From positions 105,262 to 169,261 of the forward strand of contig MEHQ01000867.1 in the NCBI GenBank assembly GCA_008828725.1: a stretch of DNA of 64,000 nucleotides. The letters are read 5' to 3'. The stretch's first letter is position 1; every line of letters starts with the position of its first letter. A model generated the notes under the pieces. That model saw only the letters and a program-made list of their open reading frames with translations, was not told the DNA's origin and ran no database searches. This DNA comes from Saccharina japonica. Lineage: Eukaryota; Sar; Phaeophyceae; Laminariales; Laminariaceae. Below are positions 45,091 through 55,703 of this stretch, piece by piece. The position numbers were made by a program, and so were the translations under genes.

Positions 45091-46064
45091 AATCACGCCT
45101 GGAGATCACATAAAGTTTGAAGCTGTCGTGTGAGACCGAAAAGCACCGGATAGTTACAGTAGTACTGGACAATGGCAGGTACCTGGTATGTGCTTAGTTG
45201 AAAGACGTGCATGGTCAGATTGGGAGAGTGTATGGTGCTGTTTTCCTATTCGACTATATATTTACTTATAATATCATACATGCCGGTTGTAGAGAATCAT
45301 TCGAAACAGAGCAAACGAATTATCATCAACTCGTTGTGTTTCCACCCTTGACAGTTCCAGCGCTACCACCTAATACATCTACTTCGTCGCACACGAACAA
45401 CAATATGTTCTTGGCGTTGGTCCTGATTCCATTCCGCATTGGCATTGTTGAACTTGTGTACTATGACGTGACTATATCTCAGTAGGATACGTCCACAGCA
45501 GTGGACTTACAGCCAATTCCAATACTCTGTCGTTTTTGGATAGTTGGACAACTTAAATAAACAGCTTTTGATCCTTTTGTGGCAGAGGTTTGAAATACAG
45601 GTCAAGGACGTTTCCGACGGCCGTTTTTTTACCAACACTTTGTATATACTGTGTAGGTTGTTCACCTTAATGTTTGGCCAAGTCGCCATGATATACTGAG
45701 TACATAGAGAGCAATAGGCAGTTCGGGTGCGTAGAGTGGACCAGAAAATGTTTTGTTTCAGCAGCTCTGGTTTGTTTCTTTATCATGAAGCGAACCCCCT
45801 TTGGTAACAAAACAGCTGTCTGTTTAGAGAAAAAATACAGCTTGAACTGCGCTTTCACGAAACTATGTAGAAATGAGATACGAACAATATTTTCTACTGC
45901 AGCTGCCTAAACGCTAGTGTAGGGTACTCGTCATTATGTACACCGATCCTTATCGTAGAGTCTGGTCGATATATAGGTTATCTATAAGATACTATGCCAG
46001 AAACTGTTGTGACGTCAGCAACATCCACTGTATTTACAAGCCCGCGAACGTTTAGGGAGTTCCG

Positions 46065-46200
46065 TCTCGGTACTGTGCGGGGTGCACGAACATACCCTAT
46101 CCATACTTAAGCCTTCTCTATGTAGGGAATGGCACTTTGGACCACGCAAGATGCCCGGAAAATAAAACTGAGATAGCTCGATGCCCAAGTCCGACGAAGA
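46065..46200. repeat. diverged dispersed repeat, copy 2
   Basis: Second copy of the 44935-45090 repeat, with several indels. Confidence 0.6.
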
Positions 46201-46299
46201 CCAAAGTGCAGCTGAAAGTCGCAAATATTGATTTCGCCTGTGTTTACAGATTGAAATGGGTTGATTTTGTTTTCCTGTCCATCACATACAATATATTTG

Positions 46300-46605
46300 C
46301 CATTATTTACTCTCTTCTTCCTTGTCGTAACTCATGTCTGGGGTCACAGCAGCAGCATCTTTTCCCTCCTTCCCACTGGTGTTCGTGTTTTGCGGTTTAT
46401 CGCGCAAAGGGTTCATTCAGCATTCCTACCGGTCGTCGATTTCCGTCGAATTTCGCTAGCTCAGGCTCTCGCCCTTTTCGCTAGTCGAATGTTTTTTGCG
46501 AGAAAACGTCCCTACGAGAATATACGACTATATGGTCGGAGGGGCTTAAACCCACGATCGTGCCTTTAACGGGGACGATATCTACGATTAATTCCACCGG
46601 GGACG
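46300..46605 (-). mobile_element. tRNA-derived SINE, full-length copy, reverse orientation
   Basis: Reverse-complement reading starts GTCCCCGGTGGAATTAATCG, has a box B-like GTGGGTTTAAGCCCC, then TCTCGTAGGGACGTTTTCTC, the CGACGG body and the 3' block (GTGACCCC, ATGAGTTACGAC). It is more diverged than the 24.4- and 42.2-kb copies and hence older. Confidence 0.8.
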
Positions 46606-47392
46606 CCGGATTGCGGTTCTTGATCACGCAAGATTATTATAGAGCCGGACGACTGCCGTAGTAAAGTCGTCGGAGTAGACGGCGCTCTATCAACTCGCCA
46701 ACATCATACCTGAATGTGTTGTAACGGGTGGTTGTTAAACCAAATTCAAGACGATAAATTGATATCCTCTTCTGCCACTTCAACTATAAGCCACACACAA
46801 TTCGTAGGAACCCTTGTAAGCGACATATATTGATATACACCGACTACATCCGGAAGGAAATTAGGGTCGGTTGGTTGGTTTGAAATGGTGTCGGACATAA
46901 ACATAGTTTGTCACGACGAGAGGAATTATGTCGACTGAAGTGGACTCCCGCTCTGATAGTGCAAACCCTGTAGTTGCGTTTCCATCGCGGAAAGTGCAAG
47001 CAATATGTCACAATACGTTAACTCTGTGGCACAAATACAATCGACAACATGTTTTGTTTGCTGATGCCAGTTGCGGTCTACCGTCAATTTATTGAATTTG
47101 ATCCGAGGGATTCGTCAGGTGGGTAAACCACAAATCTATCATACATGCCTGGTCCACAGCGATGCACGTACAACAAATCCCAATCCAAAGTGGTTTATTG
47201 ATCGTTGGACACGTTTGATTCACAGCTTGTCTTTGTTTCGTGACAGGTGTTCAGGGGTTGGCGCCGCCTTCACTTTGTTGTTTCTTTCGACTTGCAGGCT
47301 GCTTGTGGACACAGCGACAAAAACAACATTACATACATATTTAAGTTGCAACACTGTCAATTCCTGGCTTGTATTTAGTCCTATTTACTTAC
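46606..47392. other. no recognised feature
   Basis: No motif-bearing frame or repeat was identified on either strand. Confidence 0.4.
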
Positions 47393-47826
47393 CTTTTGGA
47401 GGCAAACATTCGTTAGAACTAAGTGGTGGTCGCAGTATATTCGAGTTGGCAGTTGGCAACACGGTATCAGGCGAAACACATAACCTAAATCCAAAAGCAG
47501 TGAAACATCGGTGGCGCATTCACACACTCCAGCAACAGCAGTCCTCATCACTGCTTCGGCATCAACACACGTGAATGTGAACCTCGAAGTACCGTTCGGT
47601 GTGAAGATACCCCATGGTTGGGCTACTTCACGTAGTTTCACCTCCGGTTTCGTCTGCGGGACGATCCTTGGCATATCTATATTGCTTTGCGTCGCGGAGA
47701 CATCAGACAGTGTCCTTTGGTCACCCACAACTGTAAAAAGACTTTCATCCGACAGTTTCTCAAGAACAATATTACTTGGCCATACACCCGAAGGATATTT
47801 GCCAGGGATGTGTCGTACGACCGTAC
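47393..47826 (-). CDS. candidate exon: extracellular region of Pmp/GCC-type protein
   Basis: The minus frame is open for 158 codons and bounded by an acceptor ...AAACTAG (phase 1) and a perfect donor GTAAGT (phase 0). The encoded 144 residues include GTVVRHIPGKYPSGVWPSN, TFTCVDAEAVMRTAVAGVCEC and a later cysteine pair near PCCQLPTRIYC. Unusually long uninterrupted coding in otherwise non-coding DNA, good splice signals and cysteine content support an exon. Its assignment to the beta-helix gene rests on strand and neighbourhood. Its phase-0 end does not join directly to the 34572 exon, so at least one exon in between is unseen. Confidence 0.55.
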
Positions 47827-48314
47827 CTAGTTTTGGCGCATAGCGACTCAGGCACACACTAATCCGTCAGGGTTGTTGGAGTTATTCACAACATCGCACG
47901 AGGCTCGGCTCGGGCCGGACCGTCAAATAGCGTTGGGCCCGCCTTAGATAAACGGTGGACGTCGTAGTAAACGCAGCAGTAGCATACCAATTGTTTTGCG
48001 CATTGTTCCGGACCGCTCCGTAAAACCTATGGGCCGCCTTATTGTCCGGCCTGAGCCAGCCACACGACTTAGATGTCGCATCTCCTATGCCCGCGACCCG
48101 GTCCAGGCTATGCGTTTGAAAGAGGGAGTGCCGCAGAATAGCGCTACCCTGTCCATCATATATTCAAAGGATGGTTAGCGGAAAGATCAAACCCCTCGTT
48201 GTCTTGAACGGTCACGGCAAGGTCAACGCCGGCCCATTCTACATTACAGCCGCTCGACCGCGCTCGGCGCGGGTTATCGCAATTGTTCATGTCAGGGCCC
48301 AACCCGTGGAAACG

Positions 48315-48700
48315 GCCCATGACAAGCCCTGGAACCTTATGAGCTTCCAAGAACAGGTCAGTGCATACCGTTTGGGTGGAAATGCTTTGCAAGATGTATA
48401 CCTTTGCAGCGTCGTGATTATCATAGTACTCTATGGTAAGTAATAATAGTTTTATAAATATACGAGTATATATGGTCCCTGAGTTTTCAAAGCAAAGCAT
48501 CCAACACAGGTTAGTGTATAGCGTCTGGGTGGCAACACTCATTACTGGACACATCTGGAGTGTCGTTGTGATTCTATTACAACCACTAAACTGTACGCAA
48601 CGGAATTATATACGTACAAGTATGTGGGTCCCCATGATTTTGAAAGCACAGCATCCATCGACAGGGTACTCTCTATCGTTCGGGCACCACAGCTCTGCAT
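48315..48700. repeat. tandem repeat, ~154-bp unit, ~2.4 copies
   Basis: Units share (T/C)GGGTGG(A/C)AA, GTCGTGATT/GTCGTTGTGATT, and a block (T/C)GAGTTTTCAAAGCAAAGCATCC-like sequence, spaced about 153-155 bp (48371, 48524, 48679). Intronic if the flanking exons belong to one gene. Confidence 0.75.
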
Positions 48701-50229
48701 AGGTTGAACGTTGACAGTATCGCGATACGAGATACGATTGAGTTTTCTCATCGGTCAAATATATGCGAATATCATACTGTGGAGCAGACTAGTATCACGT
48801 CATCGTTATGCAAATATGTACTCATGCAGAAAAACTGGGCAAGAAGCTCAGGCAGAAAAAACCCGAATGATAGGTTACCGTTGCTGCAGGAAATGTTGGC
48901 GTGGACCGTGGAGGTCAGATACTCGTGCCGATTCGACAAACGCACTGCGGCGATCACCACCCGCCAGAATAGCGCGCAGCAACGGCTGTACGCCTGACTA
49001 GGAGACCTGAATGAATGCCAAGCATTGCTCCGACGTTCACTTGTCTGTCAACAGGTGGCGCTGTTTTGATTGCTGAATAATGTACTGTTGTTTTACACAC
49101 AGTGCTTTGGGTGGTTTCGACGCCAGGGTTAATATATCTGCGCTCATTCGCATCACCAACAGGCCACGTTTACGTTTCAGTTCATGTACAACAAATTAAC
49201 CTGATCCATTCACTGAGACCTCGTTTCAGCACAATCATTAATACATGTGACGGTAACGTACTTTGATCTTCGACTTAGTTTGACGGCATGTCCGCAACAA
49301 TGCCTGACACATTTTTCCGTACACCATGAAACACTTCGAAGTCAGCAGGCTTCGTCCGGGATTTCCTTGTGGCACTAGGCGCTTCAGGCCGTCCAATGAA
49401 TAGTATCGTGTCTGCCAAAATGTGTTTGTGTCGTTCACGCGCAATTTCGAGTCCACGTAAAAACGTCAGAGGTTGTTTCTGGTGGCATACGCCCACTGAC
49501 TAGTGCAATAAGCGCCTTCATACACGCCTTGTGGAGCTTGTGTATTTATTGTCAGATTACGTCCACTTTGGGAGACTATGTGGCTACCCGCACTCTGTCG
49601 GGTATCGCGCCTCGAGGTGGTGTGGTTTTTCGAATCGTATGTCTTCTCTGTTTTACCACTATCTACTAATCGACGTATGGCCCCAAATTCTTCGTGCATA
49701 CTTGCGTTCGCATATCACCAAAGCATATGGTGTATGGTCCAGACGTTATGGGATGTACTGTTTTGTGCTCGGCCGCGCTTCCTGCCCAAATACAAACTAG
49801 TCAAGCTTGTCTCCGTGGCGTGTCGCTTAGAGGCGTATTCCTATACTCCCTATCACTGTTGATATTATTGTAGAGACTAAATCCAGCACCTAAATTGAAA
49901 GAGTGAGTAAAATATGTTCGTCATTCGTTTTGTCCAACGCTTGTAGTCAAATCGTTGCAGCTCCACCATCTTGGTGGGATAACCAGCTGTCGACAATAGT
50001 TTTTTTTAATATATATACTAACGTAATCGCTGAGTAATGCATCTTTGGGTTTTGACGCCATCAACCCCAAAAAACAAGCTGTAACGTAAAACGAAAACAA
50101 TTAAGCGGTAACACAATGTTGGCTTGCGAAATGTTTTGAGTATATCCACTGTGGAAGCCTCAGCACAAAGGCAAGTACACCATTCACCGAGTCGGTCGCC
50201 TCGATGGTATATTGGTACTCTTGAATTAC
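48701..50229. other. no recognised feature
   Basis: Overlapping frames at 49238-49496 (-) and 49531-49862 (+) lack motifs and splice support. Confidence 0.4.
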
Positions 50230-50515
50230 AAGAAGTGCTACTTCTATAGTTCCAGACTACTGTGGGTCGTGAGTTTGAGTTGTTTGCGGAAATAGGGAAA
50301 ATACGGATTCGACTGCTGGGAACGCCTGGTAGCGTGGGTAGCCCCAACTTCATTAGAGTCGACGACGGAACAAAGGGCTTAACTTTTATCGCCACAAAAA
50401 AAACAGGCACGAATGATAGTGTGGAAGGAGAGGAGACGGTCTCAATATTGACCCCCGATCTGAGTTAGGACTGCAAACGGGAGAGAAAAAACAAAATTAA
50501 AAAACGGGATTGAAA
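50230..50515 (+). mobile_element. degraded SINE copy
   Basis: The 3' half is recognisable (GGAGAGGAGACGGTCTC, TGACCCCCGATCTGAGTTAGGACT, then a GGGAGAGAAAAAA tail). The head is heavily mutated (GTGAGTTTGAGTT in place of box B). The plus-strand open frame here (50262-50468) is therefore SINE-derived and not a gene. Confidence 0.6.
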
Positions 50516-50577
50516 CGAATTCGCGATTATATATAAATACGCAAGTAGGGCGGCACTCTTCTTTACAATGTGCTTAC

Positions 50578-50765
50578 GGAGTATCGGCATATTGAGAAGC
50601 AAAGGCAACTCAGGTCAAAATGTTGTTTGTTAAGCAAATTATGTCTTACATCGGGCAACACCTCGTATATTATGATATCCACGCGACAAGCGCTGCAAAC
50701 CGGGTAGTTGGTTTGAGATAGGAAACAGGTGTAACCGAGACACCGGCAGTGTCCAATGCTCAATG
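50578..50765 (-). CDS. candidate exon: cysteine-rich segment
   Basis: 188 bp from the acceptor ...ACCGCCAG (phase 1) to the donor GTAAGC (phase 0). It encodes GHCRCLGYTCFLSQTNYPVC, then SAC and a later SCLCFSIC cluster: eight cysteines in about 60 residues, as in an extracellular module. It sits on the same strand as, and between, better supported exons of the beta-helix gene. Downstream phase matching is unresolved. Confidence 0.4.
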
Positions 50766-51723
50766 CTGGCGGTACATTGCTCGTACCTTTAAACCCCCGG
50801 CATTCCGGTTGATAACACTGATAATTCCTCTAAAAACAATAAGACCCACATCTTCAGCCGCTATTTATCTAGAATCACCAAACCTTTCATAGGCGGTTTT
50901 AGCACGTATGATACATAGCGATGTATCCAACGATTATTTAGCCTCGCGAACCCGTCCGAACAAAAATGGGAAACACTTGGCACATGACGACCAGAATGAT
51001 TAGAAATGGCACCACTATCCCTCCGAACAATATTTCGATAGAGAACGAGTAAATCAAATACCTTCAGTGATGACCACACTGGGCCGTGTGTCCGTGTACA
51101 ATCGTTGATATGCTGCAGTGGTGCCATGACCGAAGATACATATTTATGACACACTTCGTTAAGCTCTAGACCCTTTCGATGGTATTAGGTTTTACGGCAC
51201 AGCTATTCTAAAATATGTACTACGAGTAAGGGCATCTTGGCGCTGCCAGCAATAAAACATTTTCGCTCCCACGTATGACATATTAATCACGTCCTTTCGG
51301 CTGTCAAGTACGATGGCCGATTAGCCGTGGAAACAGTGTCAACCTCATACATGCATCCAACCATTTTATCACAGCCTAGCGACAAACGTGGAGTAAGCAT
51401 ATCTCATGATTCCTCAATAATACGTCTGATGGGGTTAAGCTTGCACAGAAAAGGCATCGTTTACTGTTGATACTACACATTTAATGGGCTGGTAAGTATA
51501 ATATTGTAGTACAATGTACTCGTGACTAAAGTGACGAACGGAATATGCCCGAATTAAAATTGAGATTCATTTCCCACCATATAGGAAAACCACAACAATG
51601 TGTTCATCTTATACATCGAGAAGTGGGATGCACGTCAAACCGGTTGTAGCATTTGTTCGCGATGTAGGCGTAATATTCACGGAGGTGACGACGAGTGAAT
51701 AGTACTAAATGATGCATGCTTAC

Positions 51724-51882
51724 CGTGGTCGCTCACTCGTGTGCGTTTACTTGCCGTTGTAACGAGAGGTGTCAGACTATTCATTTCTCGTCGATTGGGG
51801 TTGAGTTGTGGATACTCATGCGGCGTACAGGTCGTCGTCAGAACATTTTCGACGAATGAAACATTCCTAACGGGAGCCAAAT
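51724..51882 (-). CDS. exon: beta-helix (Pmp-like) segment
   Basis: 159-bp exon, phase 1 at both ends, from the acceptor ...ATAGGCAG to the donor GTAAGC. It encodes LAPVRNVSFVENVLTTTC and a Thr/Asn/Arg-rich stretch ending RVSDHG. NVSFVEN is the typical strand-turn of Pmp repeats. Joined to the 30-bp exon upstream, the split codon gives TLIIKDLAPVRNVSFVEN, a normal coil. Confidence 0.65.
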
Positions 51883-52028
51883 CTGCCTATATTGACTCAA
51901 TCAGTCACGAACTCATTCACTGGACTACCGGGCACGTCCGCCATTGCAGCGTCTATAAACCTCATAATCACATATATGGTGCCTGGTTACAGAGATGGAG
52001 GGGTCAATCGACTCTCATGCGTTCTCAC

Positions 52029-52058
52029 CCTTGATGATAAGAGTCATCGCAACGTCCC
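52029..52058 (-). CDS. 30-bp microexon of the beta-helix gene
   Basis: Acceptor ...TTCATGCAG and donor GTGAGA bracket exactly 30 bp, phase 1 at both ends, encoding GDVAMTLIIK. It joins the exon ending NSAAIG (53307) to the one beginning LAPVRNVSFVEN (51882), producing the family pattern GGxxxxLxIKxxxxVxFxxN without a gap. Its existence is inferred from splice signals, phase and the fit of both junctions. Confidence 0.55.
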
Positions 52059-53306
52059 CTGCATGAAGTATTTGGTACTTGACGTTGTGTTCTCGTTTGA
52101 GTCACGACGGAGAAGACATCCTTGTGACGATACCCCTACCACTCCCGTGGACTGTTTTTCATCAATTTGGTATGTATCATAGGTTCCGTCTCTGTACCGT
52201 CTAAGGTACAGGGACAAACGCATGCTACGACAGAGGTGGGCTTTCGAGGGTCTTCGTACCTCAACCAGAAATAATTTTTGAGGAAATATGTCGTACCTGA
52301 CGAACCATCCCATGACCTACGTATACTGTGGACACGGTTGCAGCACACTAACAAACGTCCGATGGTTTCTGGTCAACAAGCACGCTTATTCAGAACACAT
52401 TATAGTCAAAACGTGATACGTGTATTCTAGCTAGCGTCGAGGGATTAACTTCGGTAACAATATTTCACCTAGGACAATGGCAGAGGCCGGAAGGACGGAC
52501 CGGGGATAATCATGTGCCAGACGAAACACTCATAAAGCACAGCGAATGAGCACAACAAAAACCGAGCTGTGTGTTTAGACGGACACATGGTGTGGCTGGG
52601 TGTGGACAACAACAGGTAAGGTTTTGCCAGGGAAGGATGCATCGTCGATACGTGCGGTTGTACGGAATTTGTCCCCATTCAATACCGATAAAGCAACGAT
52701 TATCATATTCATCGCTTGTTCACAGCCTACCGAGCATCAAACACTTGTTGCCTACTGCAATGTTGACTTTATCCTGAAAAGAAATTTGGCCTAATCCCCA
52801 CATCGCCACCGATACCGTTTTCGATGTGATTTGTGCAAAATGCATTTGGTATCGTTCTGTTCTCTTGATATGATGTCGATCGTGACGAACACTTGGCATG
52901 AGCAGATGAATAATGTTGACAGTACAAAACTGATTATATAGAAAATATACTCGTTTTGTTATGAACAGTGAGCGTTTATGCTATGTTCCACCATACATGT
53001 TCGCATATGACACACAATGCCAAACATGCAGTGGCGGTACACGCCGACAGTGGTCTGACGGGAAAACCCTTACCTTGGTCTTCCAAGGGTGATGGCCCTG
53101 ATACCACTCAAACGTTGAATATACGGCGGTTCAACGAGACTCCACGCGAAAATAATTCCTTACGCACGGTGCTTACCTGATTGCTCGAAAGCCTTGATGA
53201 CCAACTTGGCGTCGTGTCGGGCTCGGCGTTTCATAACTCGGGCTTAAGCCCTTCTATACAACCACCCCACCACGAAGATTTCAAGAAAATGAAAGATCAA
53301 TCTCAC

Positions 53307-53381
53307 CTCCAATTGCAGCAGAGTTCCAATAAAAATTTCCGCCAGAAATGGAAATGTTGGAGATATCGGCAGTAATGGCGC
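53307..53381 (-). CDS. 75-bp exon encoding one beta-helix coil
   Basis: Acceptor ...CCACCCGCAG and donor GTGAGA, phase 1 at both ends. It encodes AITADISNISISGGNFYW, then NSAAIG: one complete Pmp-like coil (GAI...F-x-x-NSA-x-x-GG when the split glycine codons are included). Size, phase and motif match the exons at 59608-59682 and 61965-62063. Confidence 0.72.
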
Positions 53382-54370
53382 CTGCGGGTGGACAGAGACA
53401 ACCGGATGCTTTGGGTTTCAGTAATACCTACAGTTTGCAACTACAACCGAAGCCGTTGCCCTTTGCCTGAAACATTCCTGTATGAGGTGTTTGAACGAAC
53501 TACACCTCTGCGGATAATTGAATAAGGATACTTAAATAATCCTATACACTAGTTATGCCCAGCCCGTGAAATAAAATTACATCGCTTGGTAAAATATTCC
53601 CCTCGGTGCCCCCGGCACTGTCTGCGTGTTCACTATTTTAACGTTCAGTTCCTCCAGACGTGTCTATGCTTCTTCCACTGAACGAGAAATCACTTGTCGA
53701 AAGGTGGACTGGTGATGAGCGAATCCTAATTAACCGTTTCCCCGTCGAGAAGCGCAACACCAAGACTTTGTTCCGTACAATCTTCATCGACGGAACAGGA
53801 GTATGGCTGTATTTGCCTGTGCGGCAGGTATTAACAACTAGCTCGATAGGAGACATTGTTCATAAAAACCTTGAAATGGGGTTCACTGAGATTTACTTCA
53901 CGTTGCTTAATGATTGTGGCGGCAGATGATATCTGCCCCTTAAGGCAACCACATTTTACTTCATACCACTAAAGGGTCACGTGCGTACTACTCGGCAACG
54001 AAGACCATGACATGTTCTCAACTAAACGGGTGCTACTACAACACTCGAACCAATTATTGAATTTCCAGGGAAAACACCACAATGTCACCCAACAAAACAT
54101 GCCACCAAACGAAGCACGCAATGTGACGTCCACTGCATACAAAACGCGGCAATTTAGTTTGGTGGGCGCGACCTGGGCAACAGGGATACATTTTGACCGT
54201 CATAAAACTTGAGTGCTTTTCAAGGCCTCGCCGGGTGTTTAGTATGCGAAACAAATGCTGGTATCGTCGGACATACAGATCAGGGTGAACACCCAGCTAA
54301 GCAAGAACCGAAGAATCGACGGTGGCGATGTACTTTATCGGTAAACAAGCTCAATGAAAGTGTAAGCTAC

Positions 54371-54465
54371 CGCCGCACTACTGTAGTACGAATCAGAGGC
54401 TGTCCTTCCAGAAACATATACGTTCTCGGTGATTTTGGATCCCAAATGAAAGGCATATACGGCAC
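54371..54465 (-). CDS. exon encoding one beta-helix coil
   Basis: Acceptor ...TGGCCACAG in phase 1, followed by GAVYAFHLGSKITENVYVSG and a Ser/Tyr-rich end (SDSYYSSAA), matching the GA(I/V)-plus-strand start of the other coil exons. The 3' boundary is uncertain: GTAGTG (about 54381) would keep phase 1, whereas GTAGCT (54370) would not. Confidence 0.5.
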
Positions 54466-55457
54466 CTGTGGCCACGTGAATGGTGTCAACACACCCACTA
54501 GACTTCAAAACCGACAAACATAAACGCCACAGAGACTGCGCGTCCGACCACCGGGTTGTGTTCGAACCTACATCTTGAGGAACACCTTCAGTACATGATA
54601 TCCACTAATTGGACGTACATTTGTAACTTATCGCAAGTTTTGTGTAGACAACATTATATTGACCTTATAGTGAATGCGGATCTTGTAAAACAATACAATT
54701 CGAGCACGAACAACGAATACATATACCTTAATAGGTGATGGCGAATGGTTATAAGGTAAACTATATGTTCGAGTGACCGCGGTGTGGACACCCTCTCACG
54801 ACCTGCCGTGTCTGCATTGATGAAGATACATTCCATTGAGAAATACTTTATATAAATATTGCGCCGTGGCCATATGTTTCATTGTGGTCGACTGGCTAGT
54901 CGAGAAGACAGGCACGCGGCGCGTTTTGAAAAACCCGTGACCTTAGCCCAAACATAAACACGAAAAACAAAGTTTGAAGCTTTCCCTCTACTGGCTAAAA
55001 ATCAGAAAGAAACCATGCACCATTGACAGAACGCCACGAAGGAAACAAGGCACCAGCTGTGTGCACTGTCCGAACGACAAACGATGTATAACTCGATACA
55101 TTCTACGCGTCACTATAATCTGCAGACCCAAAGCAATGCTTTTAGAAAAGACGCGTGCTACGCTAGATGTACAGTTTCAATTGTTGGCTGAAACGTTTTC
55201 GGAATGATGGGGGTCCTGAAGCCACACTTGTGTACAACTTTCACTCTTGGATTTTATTGTTTTTCCTATATGTCCATCGGGTAGCCACTGGGTATATTCC
55301 AAACCTTTTTTGTGTGAGGTATCGAGCTCTTCAAGTGACGACTGTCCTAAAATATATGGTCAGCCTTTATAGCGACGTGCGTCATAATTTCTGGTGCTGG
55401 TTCATAAACCAAAGTCCTAAGTCGCACAATATACATCTGACAGAAAAACTCGTTTCG

Positions 55458-55703
55458 GAGTCATCCCACGGTAGGGGCGCAGCAGAATTTTCTGAACTCC
55501 TCACATGAGGAGCTGAATATCTCACCCGAACCATGACTTCGGAAACATTCGTTCGTGCAACCCGACAAAACCTTCCAATGCCGTCGTCCAAAACTAATTA
55601 TACCAGTAAAATAATAATAGTGTCCGGTGGTTACTCACGTGAGGAGCACAACCGGTCAGAAAATATTGATCCTAAACGTGTTACCCCTACCGTGGGATTG
55701 CTC
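55458..55703 (+). mobile_element. short MITE with CCCACGGTAGGG ends, copy 2
   Basis: 246 bp, aligning throughout with 12648-12897. Inverted ends are GAGTCATCCCACGGTAGGGG (left) and GAGCAATCCCACGGTAGGGG (right, reverse complement), 17 of 20 matching. The internal palindrome is reduced to CTCCTCACATGAGGAG. A possible 4-bp duplication TTCG flanks this copy but is too short to be certain. Confidence 0.8.

Noticed and set aside
44839..45096. Minus-strand NIYVVGDIMAAI frame resembling the 82-bp linker exon
   Set aside because: No GT donor before the in-frame stop and the wrong acceptor phase; it overlaps a dispersed repeat.
50262..50468. Plus-strand 68-codon frame that looks protein-like
   Set aside because: It coincides with a degraded SINE copy; the resemblance to coding sequence is coincidental.
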